From UBA668 sp963720695 (GTDB taxonomy: Bacteria; Actinomycetota; Acidimicrobiia; Acidimicrobiales; Ilumatobacteraceae): DNA of 64,000 bases. How positions within the stretch are numbered: the first letter of the stretch is position 1; every line of letters begins with the position of its first letter. The stretch lies in contig CAVRGG010000006.1 in assembly GCA_963720695.1 (NCBI GenBank), positions 186,001 through 250,000 of the forward strand, given 5' to 3'. Below are positions 34,691-43,374 of this stretch, piece by piece. Below the pieces are notes generated by a model that did not search any database, was not told the origin of the DNA, and was given only the letters and a program-made list of their open reading frames with translations. The position numbers and the translations under genes were made by a program.

Positions 34691-35791
34691 ATGGATCTGT
34701 CGGTCGCGGTGACGCCGCTGTACTTCGCCTCGATGGCAGCCGAGCGCAAGGCGCTGGCCCGTCGTGCCGCACTCGAGGGTCCGAGCCCGGCCGACTACAC
34801 CGGGCCCGATGCCCGGACGAGCCTGGCGATGGGCGTCTTGAGCCTCACCACGCCACTCACGGTGCACCTGGCCGGCGCTGCCGCCCTGCGCCGCGGCAGG
34901 AAAGGTCGCATCGGCCAGGTCGTGCTCGGTGTCGCCGTCGTCGCCGTTGCCGCCACCACCGTTGCCGACTTCGTCGCGGCAAAGGCCGACACCGCCACCG
35001 AGTCCGGTCGACGGGCCCGCCGGCGCGCTCGAAAGGTCGCCGAGGTCGGCAGTGTGGCCGCGATCGCAGCGGGCGGCGTGGTGCTGACCGCGACCACGGC
35101 GGCGCTCACCAGCACCCGCCGCTTGTGGAACAAGGGTCAGCGCCACGACCTCGGCACCGGCGTGGTGCCCTGGGCGGCCGCCATGCTCTGGTGGGATTTC
35201 GCCTACTACTGGAACCACCGGATCATGCACGAGGTGCGGGGCATGTGGGCGATCCACGTGCCGCATCACTCGAGCGAGCACTACAACCTGTCGACCGCGC
35301 TCCGTCAGCCCGTGGCCGGAGCGTTCGGCGTGTGGGTGCCCTACGGCGCGGTGGCGCGCTGGGGGGTGCGGCCATCGCTGATCGAGACCTCACGGGCGCT
35401 GAACCTGATCTACCAGTACTGGATCCACACCGACACGATCCGCACCATCGGTCCGGCGGAGGAAGTGTTGAACACTCCCTCCCATCATCGAGTGCACCAC
35501 GGCAGCAACCGCCAGTACCTCGATCGCAACCACGCGGGCATCCTCATCATCTGGGACCGCATGTTCGGCACGTTCCGGCGCGAGCAGCCCGACACCGATC
35601 CGGTCGTCTACGGCCTGACGCGCAACATCCACACGTACAACCTGTGGACGGTGAGCACCCACGAGTACCGCGACATGTTCCGCGACGTCGCCCGCAGTAC
35701 GAACTGGCGTGACCGGCTCAGCTACGTGTTGCGCGGCCCTGGCTGGGCGTACGCCCGTCGGGACGAGCTCGAGGCAGCACGCACGGCCTGA
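34691..35791 (+). CDS. Fatty acid hydroxylase/sterol desaturase family protein
   Basis: A 366-residue membrane di-iron enzyme. The histidine clusters are NHRIMHE, HVPHHSSEHYN and HHRVHHGSN, in the HxxxH / HxxHH / HxxHH order of the family. Two or three hydrophobic segments precede them, and an Arg-rich stretch (SGRRARRRARK) lies near residue 100. It would hydroxylate or desaturate a lipid; the substrate is unknown. It opens a run of lipid-type genes, the next three being on the opposite strand. Confidence 0.87.
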   Translation: MDLSVAVTPLYFASMAAERKALARRAALEGPSPADYTGPDARTSLAMGVLSLTTPLTVHLAGAAALRRGRKGRIGQVVLGVAVVAVAATTVADFVAAKADTATESGRRARRRARKVAEVGSVAAIAAGGVVLTATTAALTSTRRLWNKGQRHDLGTGVVPWAAAMLWWDFAYYWNHRIMHEVRGMWAIHVPHHSSEHYNLSTALRQPVAGAFGVWVPYGAVARWGVRPSLIETSRALNLIYQYWIHTDTIRTIGPAEEVLNTPSHHRVHHGSNRQYLDRNHAGILIIWDRMFGTFRREQPDTDPVVYGLTRNIHTYNLWTVSTHEYRDMFRDVARSTNWRDRLSYVLRGPGWAYARRDELEAARTA

Positions 35792-35805
35792 CGGACGGCG
35801 AGGGC

Positions 35806-36651
35806 TCAGCTGGCGTTGGCGATGGGCTCCACCGACGCACGGTGGATGCGGGTCGCGCGGCCGAGGAACTCGAGGAGCACACGGTTGAACGTCGATGCGT
35901 GTTCGACCATGAAGCCGTGTGCCGCGCCGGAGATGACCACCAGCTCCGCGTTCGGCATGCGGTCGGCGATCTCCTCGCTGTCGCCTCGCGGCGTGAGGAT
36001 GTCCTGGTTGCCGACGACGACCAGGGTCGGCGCGTGCACGTTCTCCAACTGCTCGGCAACGCTCTCGTCGACATCGAGGATCGCCCGGACCTGCGCCACG
36101 AACGCGTGCGACGTGCGGCCCATCGCCAGCGGCCCGAGCCAGCCGAACGCGGGGAGCAGACGGCGGAACGATCGCGGTCCGATCACCCAGCGGGCGGCCT
36201 CCTTGGCCATCACGCCCATCCCGCGTTCGCCCGCGGTGGTGGCCCATCCGTTGAGCAGCTCGCGCCGCCACGGATGGTTGCGGCATGCCGTGCACGCGAG
36301 TGTGAGCGAGATCACTCGCTCCGGGTACTTCAGCCCGACGATCTGCGTGATCGCGCCGCCCATCGATGCGCCGACGATGTGGGCCTGCTCGACCCCGACG
36401 TCGTCGAGCACGGCGATGGCGTCGTCGGCCATCTGCTCGAGCGTGTAATGCCCGAAGGGCTTGTCGCTGCGACCCGCGCCACGGTTGTCGAGGGCGATCA
36501 CGCGATAGTGCATCGCCAGCGGGATGCGCTGCATGTCCCAACCGTGCTTGTCGGCGCCGAGTCCCTGGATCATCAGCACGGCGGGCGAGCCGGCCCGGCC
36601 GATCACCTCGTAGTGCAGGCGGATGCCGTCGGACGAACGTGCGTAGGGCAT
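35806..36651 (-). CDS. Alpha/beta hydrolase
   Basis: A 281-residue protein with the oxyanion segment MIQGLGADKHGW, nucleophile elbow GASMGG, acid in GNQDILTP and His in SGAAHGFM. The early block ALDNRGAGRSDKP is typical of esterase/haloperoxidase-like enzymes. Last gene of a tight operon: it starts 1 bp after the acyltransferase-like gene, which in turn overlaps the epimerase gene. A lipid-type substrate is inferred from context. Confidence 0.84.
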   Translation of the reverse strand: MPYARSSDGIRLHYEVIGRAGSPAVLMIQGLGADKHGWDMQRIPLAMHYRVIALDNRGAGRSDKPFGHYTLEQMADDAIAVLDDVGVEQAHIVGASMGGAITQIVGLKYPERVISLTLACTACRNHPWRRELLNGWATTAGERGMGVMAKEAARWVIGPRSFRRLLPAFGWLGPLAMGRTSHAFVAQVRAILDVDESVAEQLENVHAPTLVVVGNQDILTPRGDSEEIADRMPNAELVVISGAAHGFMVEHASTFNRVLLEFLGRATRIHRASVEPIANAS

Positions 36652-36652
36652 G

Positions 36653-37354
36653 TCAGCCTTCCGCCAGCCAGTCGATCGGTGCCACGCCGGTCTGCACGCC
36701 GCCGAACCCGTCGAGCATGCGCTGCAGGTGGTGCTGCACCTGCTCGGCCAGTTCGACCTCGGCGAGGGGTCCCTTGCGCTTGCGCCGAGGGCGCACCTGG
36801 GGACCGACCTCGGCTCTCGCCGCCCGACCGAGCGCGGAGCTCATCGTGGCCACCGGGAACACCGGTGAACCCGACACGACCGCCGCGGTCACGAGGTGGT
36901 GGTCGACCGGACCGGCGTGGCGGGCGTGGGTCGTGCCCTCGGACGACATCAGCACGAGCTCATGGTTGCGAAGTGCGCCGAGCACCTCGTCGGGCCGTGC
37001 CAGGAGGCCGCCGATCCGCCGCATGAACGGGCCGATCGGCGCCATGTCGGGTCGACCGACGAACCGGACCGGCCGTCCGGTGGCCTCGCTCAGCGCGAGG
37101 GCTGCGTAGACGGCGTTGAGCGCCCACCTGCGGCTGTTGCACACCAGGAGGGCACCGCCACGGACGGGCAGGTGCTTGATGCCCCCGACGCTGACGTCCC
37201 AACGCAGCTTCGTCAGCGGCGACAGCACGTTGATGAGGTGCGGGTCGCGACCGAAGTCGTCGACGGAATGAACCGGCCAGTGGCGCACGGGCTCCAGCAA
37301 CGCAGCGCCGGCCTTGCCGGCCACCTTCTTCGGGAACTCGATGAGCTCTGCCAT
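36653..37354 (-). CDS. Glycerol acyltransferase-like (PlsC superfamily) protein lacking the HxxxxD motif
   Basis: A 233-residue protein with the order of blocks of PlsC-type acyltransferases: GGIKHLPVRGGALLVCNSRR where NHxSxxD is expected, FVGRPDM, MRRIGG, then LMSSEGTTHA in place of FPEGT. The catalytic His and Asp of motif I are absent (CNSRRWALN), so it may be inactive or use different chemistry. The ATG at 37354 overlaps the epimerase stop (TGATG). Confidence 0.68.
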   Translation of the reverse strand: MAELIEFPKKVAGKAGAALLEPVRHWPVHSVDDFGRDPHLINVLSPLTKLRWDVSVGGIKHLPVRGGALLVCNSRRWALNAVYAALALSEATGRPVRFVGRPDMAPIGPFMRRIGGLLARPDEVLGALRNHELVLMSSEGTTHARHAGPVDHHLVTAAVVSGSPVFPVATMSSALGRAARAEVGPQVRPRRKRKGPLAEVELAEQVQHHLQRMLDGFGGVQTGVAPIDWLAEG

Positions 37355-38325
37355 CACGCCACCTCTCGGATGCTGCCGATGCGCACGACGCTCTCCCACG
37401 CGTAGAGGTGGTCGACGACCTCGGGCGTGCTGAGACGTGGCTCGAATCCCAGCGTCTCCCGCGCCTTCGACCCGTCGCCGAGTCGGCCCCGGTGCATGAG
37501 CTCGACCACGTGGTCGGGGATCGGTGCGCCGAACAGGTGGCTGAGCTGACGGGCGATCGCCCACTCCGGACCGACCAACGGAAGCGGGATGCGCTTGCCG
37601 CGGACGACGGCCTGCAGTGCGGTGATCGCGCCAGGCGCGACGATGTTGAGCGGTTCGTCGAGGCGCTGGGCGGCGGCGGCGACGAAGGCCCGCGCCGCGT
37701 CACCGTCCTCGATCACGGCGAACGGTGCATCGGCCATCATGCTGAACGGCACGACGGGCTGACGCAGGACGCGTCCGAGCGGACTCGGGACGTGCTTGCC
37801 GAGGACCGGTGCGAGCCGCAGCTTGCCGACCGCGATGCCCACCCGGCGGCCCACCTCACGAGCGGACTGCTCGATGTTGGCGAGCATCTTGCCGTATTCG
37901 GTGGTCGGGTGCAGGGGTGCGTTCTCGGTCGGTCGGGTGGCCGAATTGCGCTCCCTCCCGTAGATCTCGAGCCCGCTGCGGACCACCATGGACTCCAACG
38001 CGGGGCACTCGGCTGCGGCACCGACGATGGCCTTCGTGGCGTCGGCGGTGAACTGGCGGGCATGTGCCAGGGACGCCCGGGCATCGGGCTCCCACACGCT
38101 GACGTTGATGAGGACGTGCGGGTTGAACGAGGTGACCACGTCGACGATGCGGTCGCGCTGCGAGGGCTGCAGGAGATGGAACTCGGCCTTGCGCAGGCGG
38201 CGCCGAGGTGGGTCGACGTCGATGCCGACCAGGGCACCGACCCACGGCTCGGCCTCGAGTTGGGCGGCGATGAGCGAACCGAGTTCTCCGCCCATCCCAC
38301 TCACGAGCACCCGCTGACCCCGCAC
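37354..38325 (-). CDS. NAD-dependent epimerase/dehydratase family protein
   Basis: A 323-residue extended SDR. The Rossmann motif SGMGGELGSLIA (9-20) is a GxxGxxG variant and the acidic strand end is GIDVDPP. VRSGLEIYGRER and EYGKML correspond to the active-site region, though the exact YxxxK pair is not clear. First gene of a three-gene operon with the acyltransferase-like and hydrolase genes. GTG start at 38325. Confidence 0.82.
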   Translation of the reverse strand: MRGQRVLVSGMGGELGSLIAAQLEAEPWVGALVGIDVDPPRRRLRKAEFHLLQPSQRDRIVDVVTSFNPHVLINVSVWEPDARASLAHARQFTADATKAIVGAAAECPALESMVVRSGLEIYGRERNSATRPTENAPLHPTTEYGKMLANIEQSAREVGRRVGIAVGKLRLAPVLGKHVPSPLGRVLRQPVVPFSMMADAPFAVIEDGDAARAFVAAAAQRLDEPLNIVAPGAITALQAVVRGKRIPLPLVGPEWAIARQLSHLFGAPIPDHVVELMHRGRLGDGSKARETLGFEPRLSTPEVVDHLYAWESVVRIGSIREVA

Positions 38326-38351
38326 GAGGCAAGGTTACCCGTAGGTAACGC

Positions 38352-38990
38352 TCAGGCCTGCACTCTGAACTGCACGTGAACGTCGGCGGTCAACTCGACG
38401 AGGCCCCCGCTCAGCTCGATCTCCTGCCCTGCGGACATCTTCGCGTCCATCGCCATTCCCATCATCGCCCGCGGTTGCGGTCCGGGTTCCATGACGATCG
38501 GGAGCTCGCTGATCAGCTCGACCTCACCCAGGGTGAGGTCGAGGGCCTCGGTGTACGCCGTGGCGCGCACCTTCGCGTCGCGGGCGGCGTCGGCGAGCAG
38601 GGAGCGGCGGGCAGGGTTGTCGCGGTCGACCTTCCAGGTCAGGCTGCGGACGTTGGCGCCCGCATCGGTCACCGCGTCACGAATGACCGCTCCGACCAGG
38701 TCCAGGCTGCGGATGGTGACGGTGAGCGCGGTGCCGGCCCGGTACCCGATGAGCACGTTGCGGTCGTTCTTCCACTGGTACTCCTCGCCCACCTGCACGC
38801 CCTCCGTCGCCCAGTCGGTGGCACTGAAACCATGCGTGACCAGGATCGACGCGAGTTGATCCGATCGTCGGGCGACCTCGTCGAGGGCGCCTGCGGCATC
38901 GGGGGCGCGGTGGGTGAGCTCGAGGCACAACTCGGCCCGATCGGGGGTGACGGAGGCGGCGGCGGAGCCGCGGACGGAGACGGAGGCCAT
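38352..38990 (-). CDS. SIMPL-domain (DUF541) protein
   Basis: A 212-residue protein that is all SIMPL domain: SVSVRGSAAASVTPDRAEL at the start, GYRAGTALTVTIRSLDLVG in the middle and a C-terminal strand VELTADVHVQFRVQ. No signal peptide is seen, whereas many DUF541 proteins are secreted. The ATG at 38990 has no strong ribosome site. It is divergent from the M23 peptidase gene with a 76-bp gap. Role unknown. Confidence 0.85.
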   Translation of the reverse strand: MASVSVRGSAAASVTPDRAELCLELTHRAPDAAGALDEVARRSDQLASILVTHGFSATDWATEGVQVGEEYQWKNDRNVLIGYRAGTALTVTIRSLDLVGAVIRDAVTDAGANVRSLTWKVDRDNPARRSLLADAARDAKVRATAYTEALDLTLGEVELISELPIVMEPGPQPRAMMGMAMDAKMSAGQEIELSGGLVELTADVHVQFRVQA

Positions 38991-39066
38991 GGCCGGAAAG
39001 TCTCGCGCGGCTCAAGACGACCACGCAGGCGGCCGATACCTCTCTGCGGGAGCGAGCAGGAGTGCA

Positions 39067-41010
39067 ATGGGTGTGAACATCGTCGAATCGAGCGGACACG
39101 AGGCCATGTGCCCTGCCCCACGGTCGGGAAGGTTCTGGGTGGGAGTGACCCTGCTCCTCGCGCTGCTGGTGACGGTGCCCGTGGCGGTGGGACGTCGGGC
39201 CGACGCGGGTCCACGCCTCGCCGGTGCGGCGGCCTGCAGCGGGTCCACGTACACCGTCGTCGCCGGCGACAGCTGGAGCAAGATCGCGTCGGTCCTGGGC
39301 ATCTCGATGAACGCCCTGCTCGCCGCGAACGGCGCGACGACGAGCACGGTGATCCACCCCGGCGACGTCCTGTGCGTCCCCTCGGGGACCACCGCCACCA
39401 CGACCGCCCCGACCACCGCGACGACCCTCGCCGGCACCGGCGGTTCGGTGTCGATCACCCAGTTCCCGGCCCAGGGCCTGTGCTGGTTCACCGACACGTT
39501 CGGGGCACCCCGCTCGGGCGGGCGCAGCCACGAGGGTGTCGACATCATCGCCGGCGCGGGCCACCTCGTGTACGCCGCGGTCGACGGCACCCTCACCAAG
39601 CAGTACGTCGACGTCGCCGGCTCGTTGACCGGCAACGGATGGCGGCTGACGCGTGCGGACGGCACCTACTTCTTCTACGCCCACCTCAGCTCGTTCGCCC
39701 CCGGCCTCAAGGTCGGCTCGGTCGTGGCATCCGGCCAGATCATCGGCTACGTCGGTATGACCGGCAACGCCGGCACGCCGCACCTTCACTTCGAGGTGCA
39801 TCCCGGCGGTGGCGCCGCGGTGAACCCGACTCCGGTCGTGCGCGCCGTCGACGGATGCGCCACGAGCGCGGTTCCCGCCCAACCCGGTACGACGCCGGTG
39901 ACCACCACGACCACGACCACGACCACGACCACCACGCCCACCACGACCACGACCGTGCCGGCGACCACGACCACGACGGCGCCGCCGACCACGGTGCCGC
40001 CGTCGGGGACCACCTGGAAGTTCGTCGATCCCGTGAACGCACTGCTCACCGGTGGTCGTCCGCTGCCCGCCGGGAGGGCCACCTCCGTCCGGGTCGGAGG
40101 CCTCACGGGCGTGCCGACGGGAACGACCGGAGCGATCGTGCGGGTGTCCACCCGCGACGTCACCTCCGGAGGCTTCCTGACGTTGCACTCGTGCGCCACG
40201 GGCCCTGGCGGCACGGCGACGCTGACGGTCGCACCTGATCGTCTCAACGCCATCACGACGGTCACGACCGTCACCGATGGCACGATCTGCGTGACGCCGT
40301 CGGAGCGGATGTACGTTCGCGTCGATGTGATCGCCTACCTCGCGAAGGATGGCGTCGGCATGCAGCCGGTCGTCGCCCGGCGAGCGCTCGACACGCGCTC
40401 CGGTCTGGCGCTGACACCGGCCCGCCCGCGGGCGGTCTCGCCCCGATTCCTCGGCACACCGAGTTCGGCGAAGGCGGTCACGGTGACGCTCACGCTCCTC
40501 GACCCGCAGGCAGCCGGCAGCGTCGGCATCGGTGCCTGTGGTGAGAAGCCGTGGGTGCTGCCCTACACGACGGCGCCCATCCAGACGCTGTCGGCCGTGG
40601 TGAACACCTCGGACGCCGGCGTGTGCCTCTCGTCCACCTCGGAGGTGGATGTCACCCTCGACGTGACCGGCCTGTGGAACGGGTCCGGCGCGCTCGGCCC
40701 GGTGGCGCCGCAGCGGCTGTTCGATTCACGCTCGCTGCACCCGGTGACCACCGGTACGACGACGGTGGCGGTGGCGGTGCCGACCGGTGCCACCCGCGCC
40801 CAGTTCACGATCACGGTCATCGCCGGCTCGCAGAGCGGCGCGCTGTACGCATGGAACTGCACGCAGGCCATGCCGGTCGCCGCGGTGGTCGCGACCGCGG
40901 CTCACTCGGCCACGTCCGTCACCGTCGGCATGAGCACGGTCGGCGGGTCGGTGTGCCTCGCGTCGAACACCAGCCTCGACGTGGTGGTCGACGTGGCCGC
41001 GACCGGCTGA
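39067..41010 (+). CDS. Secreted LysM-M23 peptidase with three C-terminal modules
   Basis: A 647-residue protein. The ATG at 39067 has AGGAG 6 nt upstream. A signal/anchor (FWVGVTLLLALLVTVPVAVG) is followed by a LysM domain (YTVVAGDSWSKIASVLGIS...), a Thr-rich linker, an M23 peptidase domain with zinc ligands in GRSHEGVDI and TPHLHFEV, a second low-complexity Thr/Pro linker, and three modules of the same type as those on the dehydrogenase at 13123 (ends at ...VDVIAYL, ...LDVTGLW and ...VVDVAATG). It would bind and cut peptidoglycan cross-bridges or act as an amidase activator. Confidence 0.88.
   Translation: MGVNIVESSGHEAMCPAPRSGRFWVGVTLLLALLVTVPVAVGRRADAGPRLAGAAACSGSTYTVVAGDSWSKIASVLGISMNALLAANGATTSTVIHPGDVLCVPSGTTATTTAPTTATTLAGTGGSVSITQFPAQGLCWFTDTFGAPRSGGRSHEGVDIIAGAGHLVYAAVDGTLTKQYVDVAGSLTGNGWRLTRADGTYFFYAHLSSFAPGLKVGSVVASGQIIGYVGMTGNAGTPHLHFEVHPGGGAAVNPTPVVRAVDGCATSAVPAQPGTTPVTTTTTTTTTTTTPTTTTTVPATTTTTAPPTTVPPSGTTWKFVDPVNALLTGGRPLPAGRATSVRVGGLTGVPTGTTGAIVRVSTRDVTSGGFLTLHSCATGPGGTATLTVAPDRLNAITTVTTVTDGTICVTPSERMYVRVDVIAYLAKDGVGMQPVVARRALDTRSGLALTPARPRAVSPRFLGTPSSAKAVTVTLTLLDPQAAGSVGIGACGEKPWVLPYTTAPIQTLSAVVNTSDAGVCLSSTSEVDVTLDVTGLWNGSGALGPVAPQRLFDSRSLHPVTTGTTTVAVAVPTGATRAQFTITVIAGSQSGALYAWNCTQAMPVAAVVATAAHSATSVTVGMSTVGGSVCLASNTSLDVVVDVAATG
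39901..39978 (+). repeat. ACC/ACG threonine-codon low-complexity tract
   Basis: A run of ACC and ACG codons inside the M23 peptidase gene, encoding a Thr-rich (with a few Pro) linker between the peptidase and the C-terminal modules. Length may vary between strains by slippage. Confidence 0.8.
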
Positions 41011-41874
41011 TCAGTTCAGCCCGCGGTCGTCCTGCTTGAGCGCCGTGTCGACGGACACGGCCGCGGCGATCACCAACGAGATGAGCGGCTGGGGGATCTG
41101 CGTGTGCACCTGGACGACGTAGTTGTCGGCCGTCGTGAACAGCGTCTTGGCCACGCCCTCGAAGGTCTTGGTGATGCGTGCGACCTCGGTGCCGGTGTGG
41201 TCCTCGATGCGGAAGTTCCAGGCCCGCCAGTTCTCGGCGCGGATGGCACCGTAGGTGTACCCGCCGGCCTGCAGCGAGAAGTGGATCTTCCCGAACACGT
41301 TGTCCTGGACGATCTTGCCGATCTCCTGGCCGTTGGGGTCGGAGACGATCAGGCTGCTCTTCATGAGCTTGGCCGGACGGGTGAGCTTGAGCACGACGCG
41401 ACCCTGCTCGTCGGCCACGTCGAGGTGATGGGTGAGGAACTGGTCGTAGCTGGTGAGCAGCCGGACCGCCTTCTTGGCCGTGCTCTGACCGACCTGGTTC
41501 ACCGCTCCGATGCGCCGGCCGTGCTGGTCGAAGATCCCGTACTGGTTGTTGAGCTCGATGACCTTGGCCTTCTGGTTGACCACCAGGATCGGCTCGGTGA
41601 AGAGGGTGCCCCCGCCCTCGAAGGCCGCCTCGCCGACCTTCGCGCTGCGGTACTTGCCGTCACCGTGCAGCTGATCGTGGATCTTGGACGGATCGCCCTC
41701 GTTGCCGACGGTCAGGATCGTGTCGATGGCGTCGAGCTTGCTGCTCGCCTGCACGGGGTCGGTGCCCTGGATGCCGTTGTCACTGACATGCTCGGTCCAG
41801 TTGGTGCCGTCCCAGTAGCGGAGTTGGTGGCGGCCCATCGGGTCCGGATGCCAGTTCGCGGGTGCGCTGCTCAT
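41011..41874 (-). CDS. DUF2510 plus LURP-one/scramblase-like protein
   Basis: A 287-residue protein. The N-terminal DUF2510 motif is NWHPDPMGRHQLRYWDGTNWTEHV (shown here only as WHPDPMGRHQLRYWDG). The rest resembles the phospholipid-scramblase/LURP-one-related beta-barrel: a series of paired strands (YGIFDQHGRRIGAVNQ, VLKLTRPAKLMKSS, GGYTYGAIRAENW) and a hydrophobic C-terminal helix. The function in bacteria is not established. Its stop abuts the stop of the convergent peptidase gene. Confidence 0.75.
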   Translation of the reverse strand: MSSAPANWHPDPMGRHQLRYWDGTNWTEHVSDNGIQGTDPVQASSKLDAIDTILTVGNEGDPSKIHDQLHGDGKYRSAKVGEAAFEGGGTLFTEPILVVNQKAKVIELNNQYGIFDQHGRRIGAVNQVGQSTAKKAVRLLTSYDQFLTHHLDVADEQGRVVLKLTRPAKLMKSSLIVSDPNGQEIGKIVQDNVFGKIHFSLQAGGYTYGAIRAENWRAWNFRIEDHTGTEVARITKTFEGVAKTLFTTADNYVVQVHTQIPQPLISLVIAAAVSVDTALKQDDRGLN

Positions 41875-41914
41875 GCACGCACATTAGGTCGTGCGGAGGT
41901 CCGTCCCTCGCGGG

Positions 41915-42424
41915 TCAGCGCAGCTCGTGCGCCATGAGGATGACCTGGCGGGCGAACGGGTCGAGCTGTCGCTTGGCGATGCGCTCGGTGAGGTTGATCG
42001 CCATCGACGGGTCGTCGACCATCCGGCTCCAGCGGATGTAGCCGCCGAGGATGCCGATGACGCGATCGTCGACGGACTCGTTGTGCACGACGACCTTGGT
42101 GCTGGCCTCCAGCAGGCCGTGCAGCTCGGTGTAGAACGCCTTCAGCCACACGCCGAGGTCGTCGGTGCCCGTGAACGGACGATGCAGGTACGGCAGGCCG
42201 AGCTCGTCGTAGTTGTGCAGGTTGCTGGGCGCGGGGATGATGCTGACGACGCAGCCGAATCCGTTCTCGCGCAGCCAGATGATCTCCTCCTGACGTCGGA
42301 CGCGACGATGGTTGTCGCCGTACCCGCCAGGACGCTCGCAGACCGCCAATTTGTCTTTCATGAACCACGTGAAGTTGCGAGGCGTAATGCCGAGCGCCCA
42401 CTTCCCGCGCAGCCTCGGGGGCAT
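41915..42424 (-). CDS. Dual-specificity-phosphatase-like protein with Cys-to-Asn P-loop (pseudophosphatase)
   Basis: A 169-residue protein. The fold order fits small DSP/PTP proteins: CVVSIIPAPSNLHNYDELGLPYLHRP, a helix, then VVVHNESVDDRVIGILGGYI. The signature HCx5R is present as H114-N115-x5-R121, so only the nucleophilic Cys is changed (to Asn), with spacing and Arg intact. Catalysis by the usual mechanism is not possible; binding of phospho-ligands is plausible. The ATG at 42424 has GGAGGAGG 6 nt upstream. It lies downstream of tilS, where hpt and ftsH often occur in actinobacteria. Confidence 0.65.
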   Translation of the reverse strand: MPPRLRGKWALGITPRNFTWFMKDKLAVCERPGGYGDNHRRVRRQEEIIWLRENGFGCVVSIIPAPSNLHNYDELGLPYLHRPFTGTDDLGVWLKAFYTELHGLLEASTKVVVHNESVDDRVIGILGGYIRWSRMVDDPSMAINLTERIAKRQLDPFARQVILMAHELR

Positions 42425-42492
42425 CGAGCCCTCCTCCACGGTCGTGCACTTACTGAATGTGGGTGCAGGTTACTCGGTCGCTCGTGGGTTCC

Positions 42493-43374
42493 CTAGGGCC
42501 GAAGGTGGAGTCGTTGCTGATGTCGCTCCACTCGTCGACCGCCTCCGACGTCCGTCGCGTTGGCGTCGCCCCTGGCCACGGCCAGGACGCGCGCCACCGT
42601 CGCGGCGTCGGGCGGGTGTTCCGACGTCAGCCATCCTCTGACGGCTCGCCGGGCCAGGGCGAGCGGCGCCGCCGCCAACGCCTTCGCGTCGGACACGTCG
42701 ATCGCTCCCGCCAGCGTGTCGAGGAGGTCGGCCTCGTCGCGGGCGAGATCGGCCTGGCGGGCCAGGACCGGCACGAGGTCGCGACGGGCGAGTTCGTTCA
42801 TCGCCGGCAGCAGCTCGTGCCGGACACGGTTGCGGAGATGCCGTGGATCGTCGTTCGAGGGGTCGCGCACCACGTCGAGCGCGAGCAGCTCGCACAGCGC
42901 CTCGGTCTCGGTGCGGCGCAGGGCGAGCAGCGGATGGCGGTGCCCTGGCCGAATGGCCGCAAGGCCACTCGCGCCCGCGCCGCGCAAGATGTTGACCAGC
43001 ACCGTCTCGGCTTGATCGTCGGCCGTGTGCCCCGTCATCACGTCGTCGGGGAGCGCTGCGTAGCGTGCGGCCCGGGCACGTGCCTCGAGGTTCGGCCCGT
43101 CGCCGACCTCGACGGTGACGGTCCGGAATGCCGCGCCGACGGCGTCGGCGATCGCGGCGACGACGAGCGCTTCGTCCGCGGAGCCGGGACGAAGTCGATG
43201 GTCGACATGGACGGCGGTGACGTCGCACTCGGCCGCCACGGCGAGCACGAGCAGTGCCGCGGAGTCGGGACCGCCCGACACTGCGCAGGTGACGCTGGTG
43301 CCGGCTCGCGGAAAGGTGCACCGCGCCAACATCGCTCGAACCGTCGGATCGTGCAGCGACAGCTGCTCAGCCAA
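42493..43374 (-). CDS. tilS: tRNA(Ile)-lysidine synthase
   Basis: Modifies C34 of the CAU-anticodon tRNA-Ile to lysidine so that it reads AUA. The 293-residue protein has the PP-loop VSGGPDSAALL (33-43), HVDHRLRPGS, TGHTADDQAET and RNRVRHELLP, all TilS hallmarks; the C-terminal domain is short, as in other actinobacteria. It overlaps the metalloprotease gene by 8 bp. Confidence 0.93.
   Translation of the reverse strand: MAEQLSLHDPTVRAMLARCTFPRAGTSVTCAVSGGPDSAALLVLAVAAECDVTAVHVDHRLRPGSADEALVVAAIADAVGAAFRTVTVEVGDGPNLEARARAARYAALPDDVMTGHTADDQAETVLVNILRGAGASGLAAIRPGHRHPLLALRRTETEALCELLALDVVRDPSNDDPRHLRNRVRHELLPAMNELARRDLVPVLARQADLARDEADLLDTLAGAIDVSDAKALAAAPLALARRAVRGWLTSEHPPDAATVARVLAVARGDANATDVGGGRRVERHQQRLHLRP

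Noticed and set aside
39901..39978. Possible short tandem repeat array or CRISPR
   Set aside because: It is a coding Thr-rich linker with no spacer/repeat structure.
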